A stretch of DNA of 33,468 nt from Candidatus Aminicenantota bacterium (lineage in GTDB: Bacteria; Acidobacteriota; Aminicenantia; UBA2199), in the NCBI GenBank assembly GCA_011772425.1, contig WVZO01000264.1, positions 1 through 33,468 of the forward strand, in the 5' to 3' direction. A program made the translations under genes and the position numbers. The notes under the pieces are model-generated. The model did no database searches. It was not told where the DNA came from and worked only from the letters and a program-made list of their open reading frames with translations. The stretch's first letter is position 1. The number at the start of each line of letters is the position of its first letter. Shown piece after piece: positions 8,015 to 16,055 of the stretch.

Positions 8015-9586
8015 TTATATCATTTGATGTTCTTCTCTCAGCAGGTCATTGACGGTCTTGACCGGGTTGAACGTAATAATCGGAACCTCCACAAAAAGCG
8101 TTATCCAATCGTACATGGCCCCATTCCAGAGACCCGGAAGCTCTAACGCTTTCAACGGCCTCCCCTCCATGGATTTCTCCGATATAAAATAGGTGTCATG
8201 AGCAATAAAATCAATCAAGTTAAACTTATTGCCCTTGTAATCCTTCACGCCGCACACCAGGTCCACCGGGTTAAAGTGCGTTGAATCTTTCATAATTTTC
8301 AATTGCGACCTGGATTTTTTGTCAATTTGCCCCTCCTCGATAATTTGCAGTGAAATGTTTTCGTCTTTCTCTACCCAGTACGGGCCACCGCCCGGCTCCC
8401 CTTTATTGATAACCATGCCGCATACCCTTATGGGACGGTTCAATTTCTTGAAAAGCCACTCTTTCTTCTTTTGCAGTACCCAATCACTGAAAACTCCCGG
8501 TATGAAAATATTCAGGTTATTCCCGGCATATTCGGCAATTTTATCGATTTCATCTTCTTTCACTTCTTCCTTACTCAATGTCTCCAGGGAATTAAATACA
8601 AGGGACCGGGCTTTAAGTAAATAACCGGCCAATACCTTCTTGTATTGGATGGTTTGTTCTATCAGCCGTTCATGAACCACATTGTCGATATTCTTTATGA
8701 AAATAATATCTTCGCGAAGTTCGTTTAAGTTTTCGATCAATGCGCCGTGTCCTCCAGGCCTGAAAACCAGTTCTCCCTTACTATCCCTGAACAGATTGTT
8801 TTCATCATCCACTGCCAGGGTGTCCGTGGAGGGTTTTTGTTCTGAAAAGGTTATATTAAAACGTATCCCGTCTTTCTCATATCGTTGACGAACCGAATCG
8901 ATATAATCCTTTATCGCCTTTTCACTTTGGGGAGGGATGGTGAAATGAATATTCACTTCATTATTATTCCCGGAATAGGCCATACCTTCAACCATATGTT
9001 CTTCAAAAGGATTCCGTACATAATCGTCACAGCGGTGAAATTTGATCATCCCCTTGGGAAGATCGTTATAGTTCAAACCTTTCGGCGTCAAAACATATTC
9101 CAGGAGCAATTTATAATTTCCTCCTTCAAGGAGGCCTTCCAGGTTTAAACCATCCCGTTCAACACTTTTTTTCAATTCATTATAAAAAGCAAATTTTCGG
9201 TTTTTGAGTCCTTCGATAAAGTCTCGCAGGAAAATATAATCGGGATCGCCTTTTTCTGCCTTCTCTATTACTTCTCTCTTAACGGTTTCAGCCGGATTAT
9301 TATAAAAAGCCAGGAGTGTTTTAAACATCCGGCTGGCTGCTCCTGATGCGGGAACAAATTTAATACGTTTGCATGTTTTCGATTCTTTTTCGAATAATTC
9401 GATCAATTCCTTTTTTTCATTCCCGGAAAGTCGTACAATACCGTCACTGATAGTAGCTGCTCTGACCAGGTTCACCAGTGCCGAGCCTTTCATAAATTTT
9501 TCCAACTGCGACAGCAACTGATCTTCGCTTATTCCCTTTGCAGCAAGTTGTTTTTCGTCCTTTGCACTTAATTCGATCTTACTCAT
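8015..9586 (-). CDS. DUF4301 family protein
   Basis: The 523-residue protein matches DUF4301, an uncharacterised family. Motifs seen are VPASGAASRMFK (78-89), FRPGGHGALIENLN (275-288) and IFIKNIDNVV (295-304). These resemble in order the nucleotide-binding glycine-rich loop, the GGHG loop and the metal-binding N-x-DN strand of UDP-sugar pyrophosphorylases. A sugar-nucleotidyltransferase-like fold is therefore a reasonable inference, but activity is not established. Length and ends look complete. The start codon is preceded by AGGAGTTGAACAT. It is separated from threonine synthase by about 110 bases that hold a dispersed repeat, so cotranscription is possible but not certain. Confidence 0.8.
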   Translation of the reverse strand: MSKIELSAKDEKQLAAKGISEDQLLSQLEKFMKGSALVNLVRAATISDGIVRLSGNEKKELIELFEKESKTCKRIKFVPASGAASRMFKTLLAFYNNPAETVKREVIEKAEKGDPDYIFLRDFIEGLKNRKFAFYNELKKSVERDGLNLEGLLEGGNYKLLLEYVLTPKGLNYNDLPKGMIKFHRCDDYVRNPFEEHMVEGMAYSGNNNEVNIHFTIPPQSEKAIKDYIDSVRQRYEKDGIRFNITFSEQKPSTDTLAVDDENNLFRDSKGELVFRPGGHGALIENLNELREDIIFIKNIDNVVHERLIEQTIQYKKVLAGYLLKARSLVFNSLETLSKEEVKEDEIDKIAEYAGNNLNIFIPGVFSDWVLQKKKEWLFKKLNRPIRVCGMVINKGEPGGGPYWVEKDENISLQIIEEGQIDKKSRSQLKIMKDSTHFNPVDLVCGVKDYKGNKFNLIDFIAHDTYFISEKSMEGRPLKALELPGLWNGAMYDWITLFVEVPIITFNPVKTVNDLLREEHQMI

Positions 9587-9624
9587 ATGTTCAACTCCTT
9601 AATATCCTGCCCCACCTCTTGCAA

Positions 9625-9698
9625 GCTCTTCTTTCTTCTCCTTTCTTCGTGTTTCTTCGCATTTTTACCGCATTGTAAATGCCTTCGCGGCTAAAAAG
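9625..9698. repeat. Dispersed CACGAAG-type repeat copy
   Basis: On the minus strand this reads tTTTTAGCCGCGAAGG, then a variable middle, then GCGAAGAAACACGAAGAAAG. Relatives lie at about 10950-10972, 23735-23790 and 28045-28095. The unit is a run of roughly 10-bp CACGAAG(R)A steps. It is intergenic and has no coding sense. Confidence 0.55.
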
Positions 9699-10865
9699 CT
9701 AATCCCACAAATGGGAATATTTATGACCACTGCCCGTGTTAAACAACACCACGGTTTCATCATCCTTAATCCAGCCCTGCTTTCGCAACTGAATAAATCC
9801 CGCCAGTGTGGCACCGCCTTCAGGGGCTGCAAAAATACCCTGTGTTTGCCCCAACAAATTCGTCGATTCCATGATCTCTTCATCCGGCACAGCCACAGCG
9901 GTGCCATTGCTCTCTCGCAGCGCCCGCAAAATCAAGAAATCACCCACCGCCGCCGGGACCCGCAAACCGTCCGCAATAGTTTTGGCCCCCTGCCACATGT
10001 CGGCAAATTCTTTTCCCTCATGAAACGCTTTAACCATAGGCGCACACCCATCAGACTGAACCGTTACCATCCGCGGCCGTTTGCAATCGATCCACCCTAA
10101 CTTTTCCATCTCATCAAAGGCTTTCCACATGCCTACCAGACCCGTACCGCCGCCCGTGGGATAAATAATCACATCCGGCAGCCTCCAGTTCATTTGCTCC
10201 GCTAATTCATAACCCATGGTTTTCTTGCCTTCGATGCGGTAGGGTTCTTTAAGGGTAGAAACATCAAACCTGCCGTACTTTTCTACTTCTTTCCGGGCAG
10301 CCTTGCCGCAGTCGGTAATCAAACCGTCAATCAAAGTTACCGAAGCACCTAACGCTTTGCATTCATTAATAAAGGGTTTAGGCACATCTTTTGGCATAAA
10401 CACAAACGCTTCCATACCGGCCAGGGCTGCATAGGCACTCATGGCACCGCCGGCATTCCCGGCAGTAGGAATCGACACGGAAGTAATCCCCAGTTCCATT
10501 GCCCTGGATATTGCCATACACAACCCCCTGGCCTTAAACGAACCCGTGGGATTCAGTCCTTCGTCTTTGATATAAAGGTTTCCAAATCCCAATTCACTGC
10601 CCAATCGTTTGGCAAGATGCAAAGGCGTAAATCCTTCACCCAGAGTCAGGATATTCTTTTTGTCTATAACCGGTAAAAGTTCCTGGTAACGCCACATATT
10701 GGGAGACCGGCCGCTGATGGCATCGGGGTTGACTGCTTTTTTAGCTGCTTCCAGGTCATACCTCACCAATAAAGGTTTACTGCATTTGGGACAAAGGTTC
10801 CATATTTTGTCCGGTTCTAGTGTTTCGCTGCACATCCCGCATTCCAGGTGAGTTAAAAAGTTCAT
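9699..10865 (-). CDS. thrC: Threonine synthase
   Basis: This 388-residue PLP enzyme (fold type II) converts O-phosphohomoserine to threonine. An N-terminal zinc-ribbon-like pair, CGMC (9-12) and CPKC (25-28), is typical of the long bacterial/archaeal class. NPTGSFKARG places the PLP lysine at 111. PTAGNAGGAMSAYAA and YPTGGGTGLVGMWKAF are the substrate and phosphate loops, and VLFNTGSGHKY is the conserved C-terminal motif. The whole domain is present. No other threonine-pathway gene is adjacent. It could in principle be a related threonine dehydratase-like enzyme, but the zinc ribbon and the GSGxKY tail favour threonine synthase. Confidence 0.92.
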   Translation of the reverse strand: MNFLTHLECGMCSETLEPDKIWNLCPKCSKPLLVRYDLEAAKKAVNPDAISGRSPNMWRYQELLPVIDKKNILTLGEGFTPLHLAKRLGSELGFGNLYIKDEGLNPTGSFKARGLCMAISRAMELGITSVSIPTAGNAGGAMSAYAALAGMEAFVFMPKDVPKPFINECKALGASVTLIDGLITDCGKAARKEVEKYGRFDVSTLKEPYRIEGKKTMGYELAEQMNWRLPDVIIYPTGGGTGLVGMWKAFDEMEKLGWIDCKRPRMVTVQSDGCAPMVKAFHEGKEFADMWQGAKTIADGLRVPAAVGDFLILRALRESNGTAVAVPDEEIMESTNLLGQTQGIFAAPEGGATLAGFIQLRKQGWIKDDETVVLFNTGSGHKYSHLWD

Positions 10866-10973
10866 TTGTGTTTCTTCTCCTTTTTATGGTAGTATTCGCA
10901 AGAGAGAAATGTATCATTTTGTCTCTTATCTGTCAAATTTTTTAGCCTCAAAGGACACGAAGGAAAGGCGTAA

Positions 10974-11066
10974 ATGAGAGAATTAATACGCTTTTCCCCT
11001 GATATCTATCGTGAGAATGGAAAATTGAAGTCTTTTAAGAACTGGTTGGTTTCGAAAATCCTGTAG
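10974..11066 (+). other. Possible 30-codon small ORF in an otherwise empty gap
   Basis: Between thrC and the RHH gene (10866-11066) no full gene is seen. A 30-residue frame, starting MRELIRFSPDIYRENGKLKS and ending in WLVSKIL, begins after AAGGAAAGGCG. It stops exactly where the opposite-strand RHH gene stops. The composition is protein-like, so it may be a small gene or the remnant of a lost one. A repeat of the CACGAAG type (ggacacgaagg) lies just upstream. Confidence 0.25.
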
Positions 11067-11309
11067 TTATCCGGCAAATCGTCCTCTTCTTTTGGCAGCA
11101 TCGCGGCTTCCGGCTCGAATTCTTTCCCGGAGGTCGGTGTTATTTCTTATCTCTTCCATTTCAAAATCATCCATCAGGGTTTTATTTTCCATATATTGAA
11201 GAGCGGCTGTTTTAATAAGGTTAGCAAGTGACCTGTTGTCGATACTGGCATACTGTTTAAGTTTCTCATAAAGCATATCATCTACATTTAAGGTTATCGT
11301 CTTTGCCAT
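11067..11309 (-). CDS. Ribbon-helix-helix antitoxin-like protein
   Basis: This is an 80-residue protein when started at MAKTITLNVDDML. That ATG has AAGGAG eight bases upstream, whereas the earlier in-frame ATG at 11325-11327 overlaps that binding site. ITLNVDDMLYEKLKQYASIDNRSLANLIKTAAL is a CopG/RHH DNA-binding domain. The tail, with DDFEMEEIRNNTDLRERIRAGSRDAAKRRGRF, is of the kind that binds a toxin. No toxin gene follows downstream on this strand (10866-11066), so it is another orphan. It is divergent from the two-ATPase operon and could conceivably act on the palindromic sites between them, but nothing proves that. Confidence 0.75.
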   Translation of the reverse strand: MAKTITLNVDDMLYEKLKQYASIDNRSLANLIKTAALQYMENKTLMDDFEMEEIRNNTDLRERIRAGSRDAAKRRGRFAG

Positions 11310-11332
11310 TTTTTGTACTCCTTTCAAGCATA

Positions 11333-11361
11333 ATGATAATACATTGTTTAGTAAAATTCAA
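11333..11361 (-). promoter_or_regulatory. Promoter of the RHH gene
   Basis: TTGAAT (11356-11361), a 17-bp spacer and TATCAT (11333-11338) on the minus strand. The start codon is 24 bases downstream of the -10 box. Confidence 0.5.
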
Positions 11362-11412
11362 ATAAAAAAGGCATAAAAAGTGTGTGAAGATTTTTATACG
11401 TTGTAGAATCCA

Positions 11413-11488
11413 AAGCGTTAGTAAAACCATAACGTTATAGATTTTATAACGTTATAAAAATTATAACGTTATAAAATTTATAACGCAT
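11413..11488. promoter_or_regulatory. Operator-like array of five 17-bp-spaced palindromes
   Basis: The palindrome TAACGTTA occurs at 11430-11437, 11447-11454 and 11464-11471, with exact 17-bp steps. Degenerate outer copies fall on the same register at 11413-11420 (AAGCGTTA) and 11481-11488 (TAACGCAT). The two ends are near mirror images (AGCGTTA and TAACGCA). The last unit is four bases before the -35 box of the ATPase operon. The layout fits cooperative binding of a dimeric regulator. Iterons of a replication origin would look similar, but no Rep gene is present. Confidence 0.7.
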
Positions 11489-11491
11489 CTG

Positions 11492-11520
11492 TTGACAAAA
11501 CGAACTTTTTTATGTATCAT
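11492..11520 (+). promoter_or_regulatory. Promoter of the two-ATPase/EEP operon
   Basis: TTGACA (11492-11497), a 17-bp spacer and TATCAT (11515-11520) directly follow the operator array. The start codon at 11589 is preceded by GGAAGGAAGG. The same -35/-10 pair and spacing are used in front of the Rrf2 gene at 23814-23842. Confidence 0.7.
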
Positions 11521-11588
11521 ATATTTGAAATGATTTTGAAGACTGATTTTAGATATGTTGTTTTAAAGCTTAGTCAGGAAGGAAGGTA

Positions 11589-12821
11589 ATGGAAAACATA
11601 ACAGGATACCCCGTAACTCATAAAGACTACTTGAAAACCCGTTTGTTCCTTGTGACGGAACTAAAACGTTTATTGAGAAAATGTTCGGTTATCATCGAAG
11701 CCCCGAGAAGGTTTGGAAAAACCAGTGTGATAAAGGAATTTTTGCGGCAGGAAAATGCCAAAAAAGAGGAAAAACGAGAATTCAATGTCCTCTTTTTAGA
11801 ACTTGAAGGGGAAGAAACCGTTAGTGATTTTTGCCTGAAGCTATTCAAAGAACTACTGAATCTCTATCGCCTTCGGAAAAAAATCGATGCTTTAAGTAGA
11901 CTTCTTGGTAATACATGGAATGCCATTGCTGCTCGTTTGGGAAAAATCAAATTACCGGGATTCGAAGTAGAATTACGTGAAATCACAGGGGACTACACCT
12001 TGCCTGAATGGAAAGAAAAGATTACCCCGATGATTACACATTTAAATTCGTTTGATAGAAAAACAATAATCGTCTTTGACGAATTTCCCGATATGTTAAT
12101 GAACTTCAAAAAGAAACAGACAAAATTAGATTATAAAAATACAACCGACAGCTTCACTGCATGGCTCCGTTCATTACGTCAAATACAGGTAGAGGGATGT
12201 AAATATCAATTTGTTTTTTGCGGCTCAATTCATTTGCGGAAGACATTGGAAGAAATCGGGATTAGTAAGCGCATCAATGACCTGGAACCCTTTGTGATTC
12301 CTCCGATTAAGAGTGAAGATGCCAGGCTGCTGATAGAATGCCTGGCTAAGAAGTATAAGCTGGAAATAGAAGAGGCTGGAATTGCTTTTATGGTGGAGAA
12401 AATTACAGAGGGTTCACTTTATTATGGTCAGATATTGGTTAAGGCTTTAAGGGAGACAAGTGAAAAAAATTTCTCAGTCGATAAAGTAAAGGCCATTTAT
12501 GAGGCTATGCTGCGCAGGGGCAATCACGATCTGAATCATTACCACTCCAGGCTTGAAGAGTATCTTTCTCATGGCGAAAATGAATGTTCCAAAGTAATCT
12601 TAAAACATTTATGTTCCGGTCCTGCTAACGAAAAGGAAATTTATGATTTACTTTTATATGGCAAAAGTCCATATGAACAATTTCAATCGGTTGTAAACAG
12701 GTTGATATACGAAGGTTATATATCCAGGGATATACATGACAATGGAAATCTCAGGTTTGTAGCCCCTATTTTAAAGGATTGGTGGAAGTTTAAGGCGGGG
12801 GTGACCAATGTACGCTTATAA
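11589..12821 (+). CDS. AAA-type P-loop ATPase with C-terminal winged helix
   Basis: This 410-residue protein has a Walker A APRRFGKT (38-45) and a Walker B TIIVFDEFPDM (159-169). A sensor-like strand, FVFCGSIHLRKTLEE, is at 208-222, and FVIPPIKSEDARLLIECLAK (235-254) is the lid motif of the archaeal-type ATPase/STAND-like group. Residues 330-405 (with EKEIYDLLLYG and VVNRLIYEGYISRDI) look like a winged helix. This family has scattered roles, often in mobile or defence-related loci, and the substrate is unknown. The 3' end overlaps the next ATPase by 14 bases, so translation is probably coupled. It is the first gene behind the palindrome array. Confidence 0.8.
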   Translation: MENITGYPVTHKDYLKTRLFLVTELKRLLRKCSVIIEAPRRFGKTSVIKEFLRQENAKKEEKREFNVLFLELEGEETVSDFCLKLFKELLNLYRLRKKIDALSRLLGNTWNAIAARLGKIKLPGFEVELREITGDYTLPEWKEKITPMITHLNSFDRKTIIVFDEFPDMLMNFKKKQTKLDYKNTTDSFTAWLRSLRQIQVEGCKYQFVFCGSIHLRKTLEEIGISKRINDLEPFVIPPIKSEDARLLIECLAKKYKLEIEEAGIAFMVEKITEGSLYYGQILVKALRETSEKNFSVDKVKAIYEAMLRRGNHDLNHYHSRLEEYLSHGENECSKVILKHLCSGPANEKEIYDLLLYGKSPYEQFQSVVNRLIYEGYISRDIHDNGNLRFVAPILKDWWKFKAGVTNVRL

Positions 12822-14742
12822 TCCAAGAAAGAAATCATACCAACAATTGGAACACTCAATGGTTGGGAGTGATAGATGGGATATTTTAAATAATATCCTG
12901 GAAGAAATGAATATTAAAAAAGGAGAGGGGCCAAAACAGCATTGGATGATTCTTGGCCCAAGGGGTATTGGAAAATCCCACTTGATGACCCTTCTTTATC
13001 ATAAAATAAAGGATAATCAAAAACTGAAAAAAAAATGGACCCCCGTGCTTTTTCCTGAAGAGCTGCGGAGGGTCGGGAATCTCTATAAGTTTTTGGAAAG
13101 AGCGTTGAATGAAATTAAACTTGAATTTGATCAAAGAGAGGATACTATCTCTATATCAAATGAACTAAAACAGAAGATAAACCAGGTCAAGGCATCTCCG
13201 GTTTCAGCAAGGGCAGATAATTTCTTTTCCCTTATCTCATGGGTCCATGATGAAACCGGGAAGCACATTTTACTTATCACCGAAAACATGCAGAAGTTGT
13301 TGGGAAAGAAGTTTTCCTTGACAGAACAAAAAAAATTAAGAGCATTTTTACAAACCAGTAATGCGCTGTTGATAATCGGCTCGGCTGCGACTGTATTCGA
13401 TGCCCTCCAAGACCACAGTCACCCGTTTTTTCATTTTTTCCATATCAGAAGATTGGAAGACCTGAATTTTGAGGATATGAGAACCTTAATCCTGGATATA
13501 TTGACTCAAAAACAGCAGCCGGGATTAAGCAAAAAGGTGACTAACGGTGATGCAAGATTAAAAGCCCTTTATTCCTTTACTGGTGGGAATCCCAGGATGG
13601 CAGTATTTCTGGCTGATATTCTAAGTACCGAAGTCCCCGAAGAAATGTTGGAACTTATGGACAGTATTCTTGATGAATTAACGCCATACTTTGAATCCAT
13701 TTTAAATGGAATTCCTGATTGTTTGGAAGAGGTAATAAATACATTGGCGGTATATGAGCCTGCCCAAAGTCCGGGAGAGATTGCGGAACACCTGGAGGCG
13801 CCCCAAAACAGCATTCGGAATTATTTAAAGCAGTTAAAAGAGAATGGTTATGTAAGGATTGCCTTTTCAAAAGGGAAATCCAATTATTATTGTTTGAATG
13901 AATATCTTTATCGCATCTGGTTTCAAATGAGAGACAGCAGCCACAGGGAAGAGACCCGTTGGTTAATGGAATTACTGCTGATGCTTTACTCCAGGGAGAT
14001 GATTTCGGAAGAGAAGGATTTACCGTATAGTCAACTCCTGGAAAGGAAGGATGACAAAGAAGGCGCTCTAATGGCTTATTTAATGCATATCAAATTTGGA
14101 CACAAAAATTTTGCCGGAGACTTTGATTCCCGGGAAATATATAATCAACATATTGTCCCGCTGCTAAAAAAATCAAGCCCTGGTAAATATGTAAAGCAAC
14201 TTTACGGCACTAAGAAAAGTGGGCTTTCAGTTCCTTTACTGTGTATTTTACTCACTCTGCATGCAAAGTACGATATAGTCAGTGAGCATATCAAAGATAT
14301 CATGGGATGTCTGAAAAAAGAAGGTAAAGAAAGAAAAGAATTCGATTTACTTATTTTTACAATCCAATTGAGTCTATGGATGAAATTGATAGACGAGAAT
14401 CTTAATGATGCGTTGAAGCTGATTGAATTGTATATCGAATATATCAAAGCTTTAAGAACCAGCAAAGAGAAAGAAAGTAATGTGTTGAATTTCTCTCTTG
14501 ATCTGTTTAGCATTCAAATCAAGTACCACATTAAGGCTGAAAATGTTCAAATGGTTTTGAAGCGGATGGAAGATGAGGAAGAAGTTCCTTTTAGCGATGT
14601 AATCTTTAAAGTATGGACTTGCCTGAGTGAACCGGATTCCGTTGAAGCTCAAAGGTATTTAAATGAAAAACCGATCGCTGCAATAGTCAACGAACTAAAA
14701 GAGAAAAACAGCACAAAAGGAGAAAATAAAACTGACATATGA
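12808..14742 (+). CDS. Second P-loop ATPase, winged helix and helical C-terminus
   Basis: This is a 644-residue protein. The Walker A GPRGIGKS is at 50-57. The Walker B strand HILLITEN (153-160) has glutamate but lacks the usual preceding aspartate, a form seen in some ORC/STAND-like ATPases. IIGSAATVFDAL near 189-200 fits sensor 1. A winged helix follows at about 310-372 (SPGEIAEHLEAPQNSIRNYLKQLKENGYVRI, then YYCLNEYLYRIWFQMR). The last 250 residues are helical and TPR-like. It has a different architecture from the preceding ATPase and does not look like a duplication of it. It overlaps both neighbours (14 and 4 bases). Function is not recognised. Confidence 0.75.
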   Translation: MYAYNPRKKSYQQLEHSMVGSDRWDILNNILEEMNIKKGEGPKQHWMILGPRGIGKSHLMTLLYHKIKDNQKLKKKWTPVLFPEELRRVGNLYKFLERALNEIKLEFDQREDTISISNELKQKINQVKASPVSARADNFFSLISWVHDETGKHILLITENMQKLLGKKFSLTEQKKLRAFLQTSNALLIIGSAATVFDALQDHSHPFFHFFHIRRLEDLNFEDMRTLILDILTQKQQPGLSKKVTNGDARLKALYSFTGGNPRMAVFLADILSTEVPEEMLELMDSILDELTPYFESILNGIPDCLEEVINTLAVYEPAQSPGEIAEHLEAPQNSIRNYLKQLKENGYVRIAFSKGKSNYYCLNEYLYRIWFQMRDSSHREETRWLMELLLMLYSREMISEEKDLPYSQLLERKDDKEGALMAYLMHIKFGHKNFAGDFDSREIYNQHIVPLLKKSSPGKYVKQLYGTKKSGLSVPLLCILLTLHAKYDIVSEHIKDIMGCLKKEGKERKEFDLLIFTIQLSLWMKLIDENLNDALKLIELYIEYIKALRTSKEKESNVLNFSLDLFSIQIKYHIKAENVQMVLKRMEDEEEVPFSDVIFKVWTCLSEPDSVEAQRYLNEKPIAAIVNELKEKNSTKGENKTDI

Positions 14743-15797
14743 TTACAAAAAAAACTCCTTTGCTGCAAAAACTTAAAATCGCACTGACAATCGTAACGAT
14801 TCTCCTTTTAATGGCCATCCTGGCCTTTGTAGTCTTCTACTTCTGGGCCAGCTCAGGAACTCTCCCGCTAAACAAACAAAGTGAAATCATTACCTATTCC
14901 GGTGCAGAAGTACCGCCAACAACACCAGGAACCTTTACCGTAATGACCTATAACATCGGCTACCTGTCCGGTATGTTCAACAATCAAGCGGTGAGGAGAC
15001 CGGATAAAGCTTTTTTTAATAAAAACATGGATTCATTTCTTCAACGACTAAAAAATATCCAGCCGGATTTTATCGGTTTCCAGGAAATCGATTTCCATTC
15101 CCACCGCTCCCATTATGTGAATCAACTCAAAACAATTGCCGAAAGCGCAGGGTATCCCTATGCAGCCAAAGCGATTAACTGGGATAAACGGTATGTGGCG
15201 TTTCCTTATTGGCCTCCGTCAGTGCATTTTGGCAGAATGCTCTCCGGTCAGGCCGTATTGAGTCGATACCCCATCCTCTATGCCCAACGAATCGTGCTGC
15301 AAAAACCGGCAATAAATCCTTTTTATTACAACGCTTTCTACCTGGACCGCCTGGTTCAGGCAGCAAAGATAAAAATTGATAACCGCTATCTCATTATTCT
15401 CAATGCTCACCTGGAGGCCTGGTGCCAGGAAACACGGGAAAAGCAGGCAATCGTGGTACTGGATATCTACCACTCCTATAAAGACAATTACCCTGTCTTG
15501 TTGATGGGCGATTTTAATACTGTACCACCAAATGCGCCCCATAAAAGAAACTTCCAGGATGAACCGGAGACAGATTTTTCAACCGATAAAACCATTGAAA
15601 CTTTCTTAAAGGAAAAAAGTTTAAAAGCTGCGGAGCTTGTCAATCTCACATTTCCCACTGATAAACCCACCCGGAAACTGGATTATATTTTTTACAACCA
15701 TGAGAGGATAACCTTAATCGAAGTATCTATGCCCGAAATTGACAGCTCAGATCATCTCCCACTGGTGATGAAGTTTGCATTTAAGGCCACAGATTGA
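14739..15797 (+). CDS. Membrane-anchored endonuclease/exonuclease/phosphatase (EEP) family protein
   Basis: The 352-residue protein has one N-terminal transmembrane segment (about 14-36), so the catalytic domain probably faces the periplasm. The EEP fold is complete. MTYNIGYL carries N72 and GFQEID carries E116. NAHLEAW carries H224, and LLMGDFNTVP carries D258 and N260. RKLDYIFY carries D315, and SSDHLPLVM carries D338 and H339. EEP members cleave phosphodiesters in DNA, RNA, inositol phosphates or sphingomyelin, and the substrate cannot be told here. It overlaps the upstream ATPase by four bases (ATGA), which indicates coupling. It could simply be a passenger gene, as many bacteria carry such membrane EEP proteins elsewhere. 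Confidence 0.85.
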   Translation: MITKKTPLLQKLKIALTIVTILLLMAILAFVVFYFWASSGTLPLNKQSEIITYSGAEVPPTTPGTFTVMTYNIGYLSGMFNNQAVRRPDKAFFNKNMDSFLQRLKNIQPDFIGFQEIDFHSHRSHYVNQLKTIAESAGYPYAAKAINWDKRYVAFPYWPPSVHFGRMLSGQAVLSRYPILYAQRIVLQKPAINPFYYNAFYLDRLVQAAKIKIDNRYLIILNAHLEAWCQETREKQAIVVLDIYHSYKDNYPVLLMGDFNTVPPNAPHKRNFQDEPETDFSTDKTIETFLKEKSLKAAELVNLTFPTDKPTRKLDYIFYNHERITLIEVSMPEIDSSDHLPLVMKFAFKATD

Positions 15798-16055
15798 TCA
15801 TAAAAATTTTTTTTGAGGGGAATTTGTCCGGGATAGTCCGACAAATACATTTCATTTAGCCAATGAGCGTAAGGCGGGTAAAAGAAACCATGAAACAAAT
15901 GAACGTATCACAACATGTAAACCCAAAAATTCTTTTTGCACTATCCCACTCATTATGCTATAATCACTCCATGTTGGACTCGAATTTTGAAATAAACAAT
16001 CTTGACCTTGCAGAGCAAAAAGTAAAGACCAAAGTCTATATAGAGAAGATTTCCC
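15798..16055. other. Intergenic region with hairpin and leader
   Basis: A 7-bp inverted repeat ATTTGTC/GACAAAT (15822-15828 and 15840-15846) follows the EEP gene but has no T-tract, so it is only a weak terminator candidate. The rest is the promoter and the leader of about 85 bases of the secretion operon. The open frame from 15863 has no ribosome binding site and runs into the GspF gene. Confidence 0.4.
15936..15964 (+). promoter_or_regulatory. Extended -10 promoter of the secretion operon
   Basis: TGCTATAAT (15956-15964) is a perfect extended -10 element. A weak -35 (TTGCAC, 15936-15941) lies 17 bp upstream, as expected when TGn compensates. Transcription would start near 15971. Confidence 0.6.

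Noticed and set aside
11413..11488. 17-bp iterons considered as a plasmid replication origin
   Set aside because: No Rep initiator, partition genes or DnaA boxes were seen. The array is tightly joined to a promoter, so an operator is more likely.
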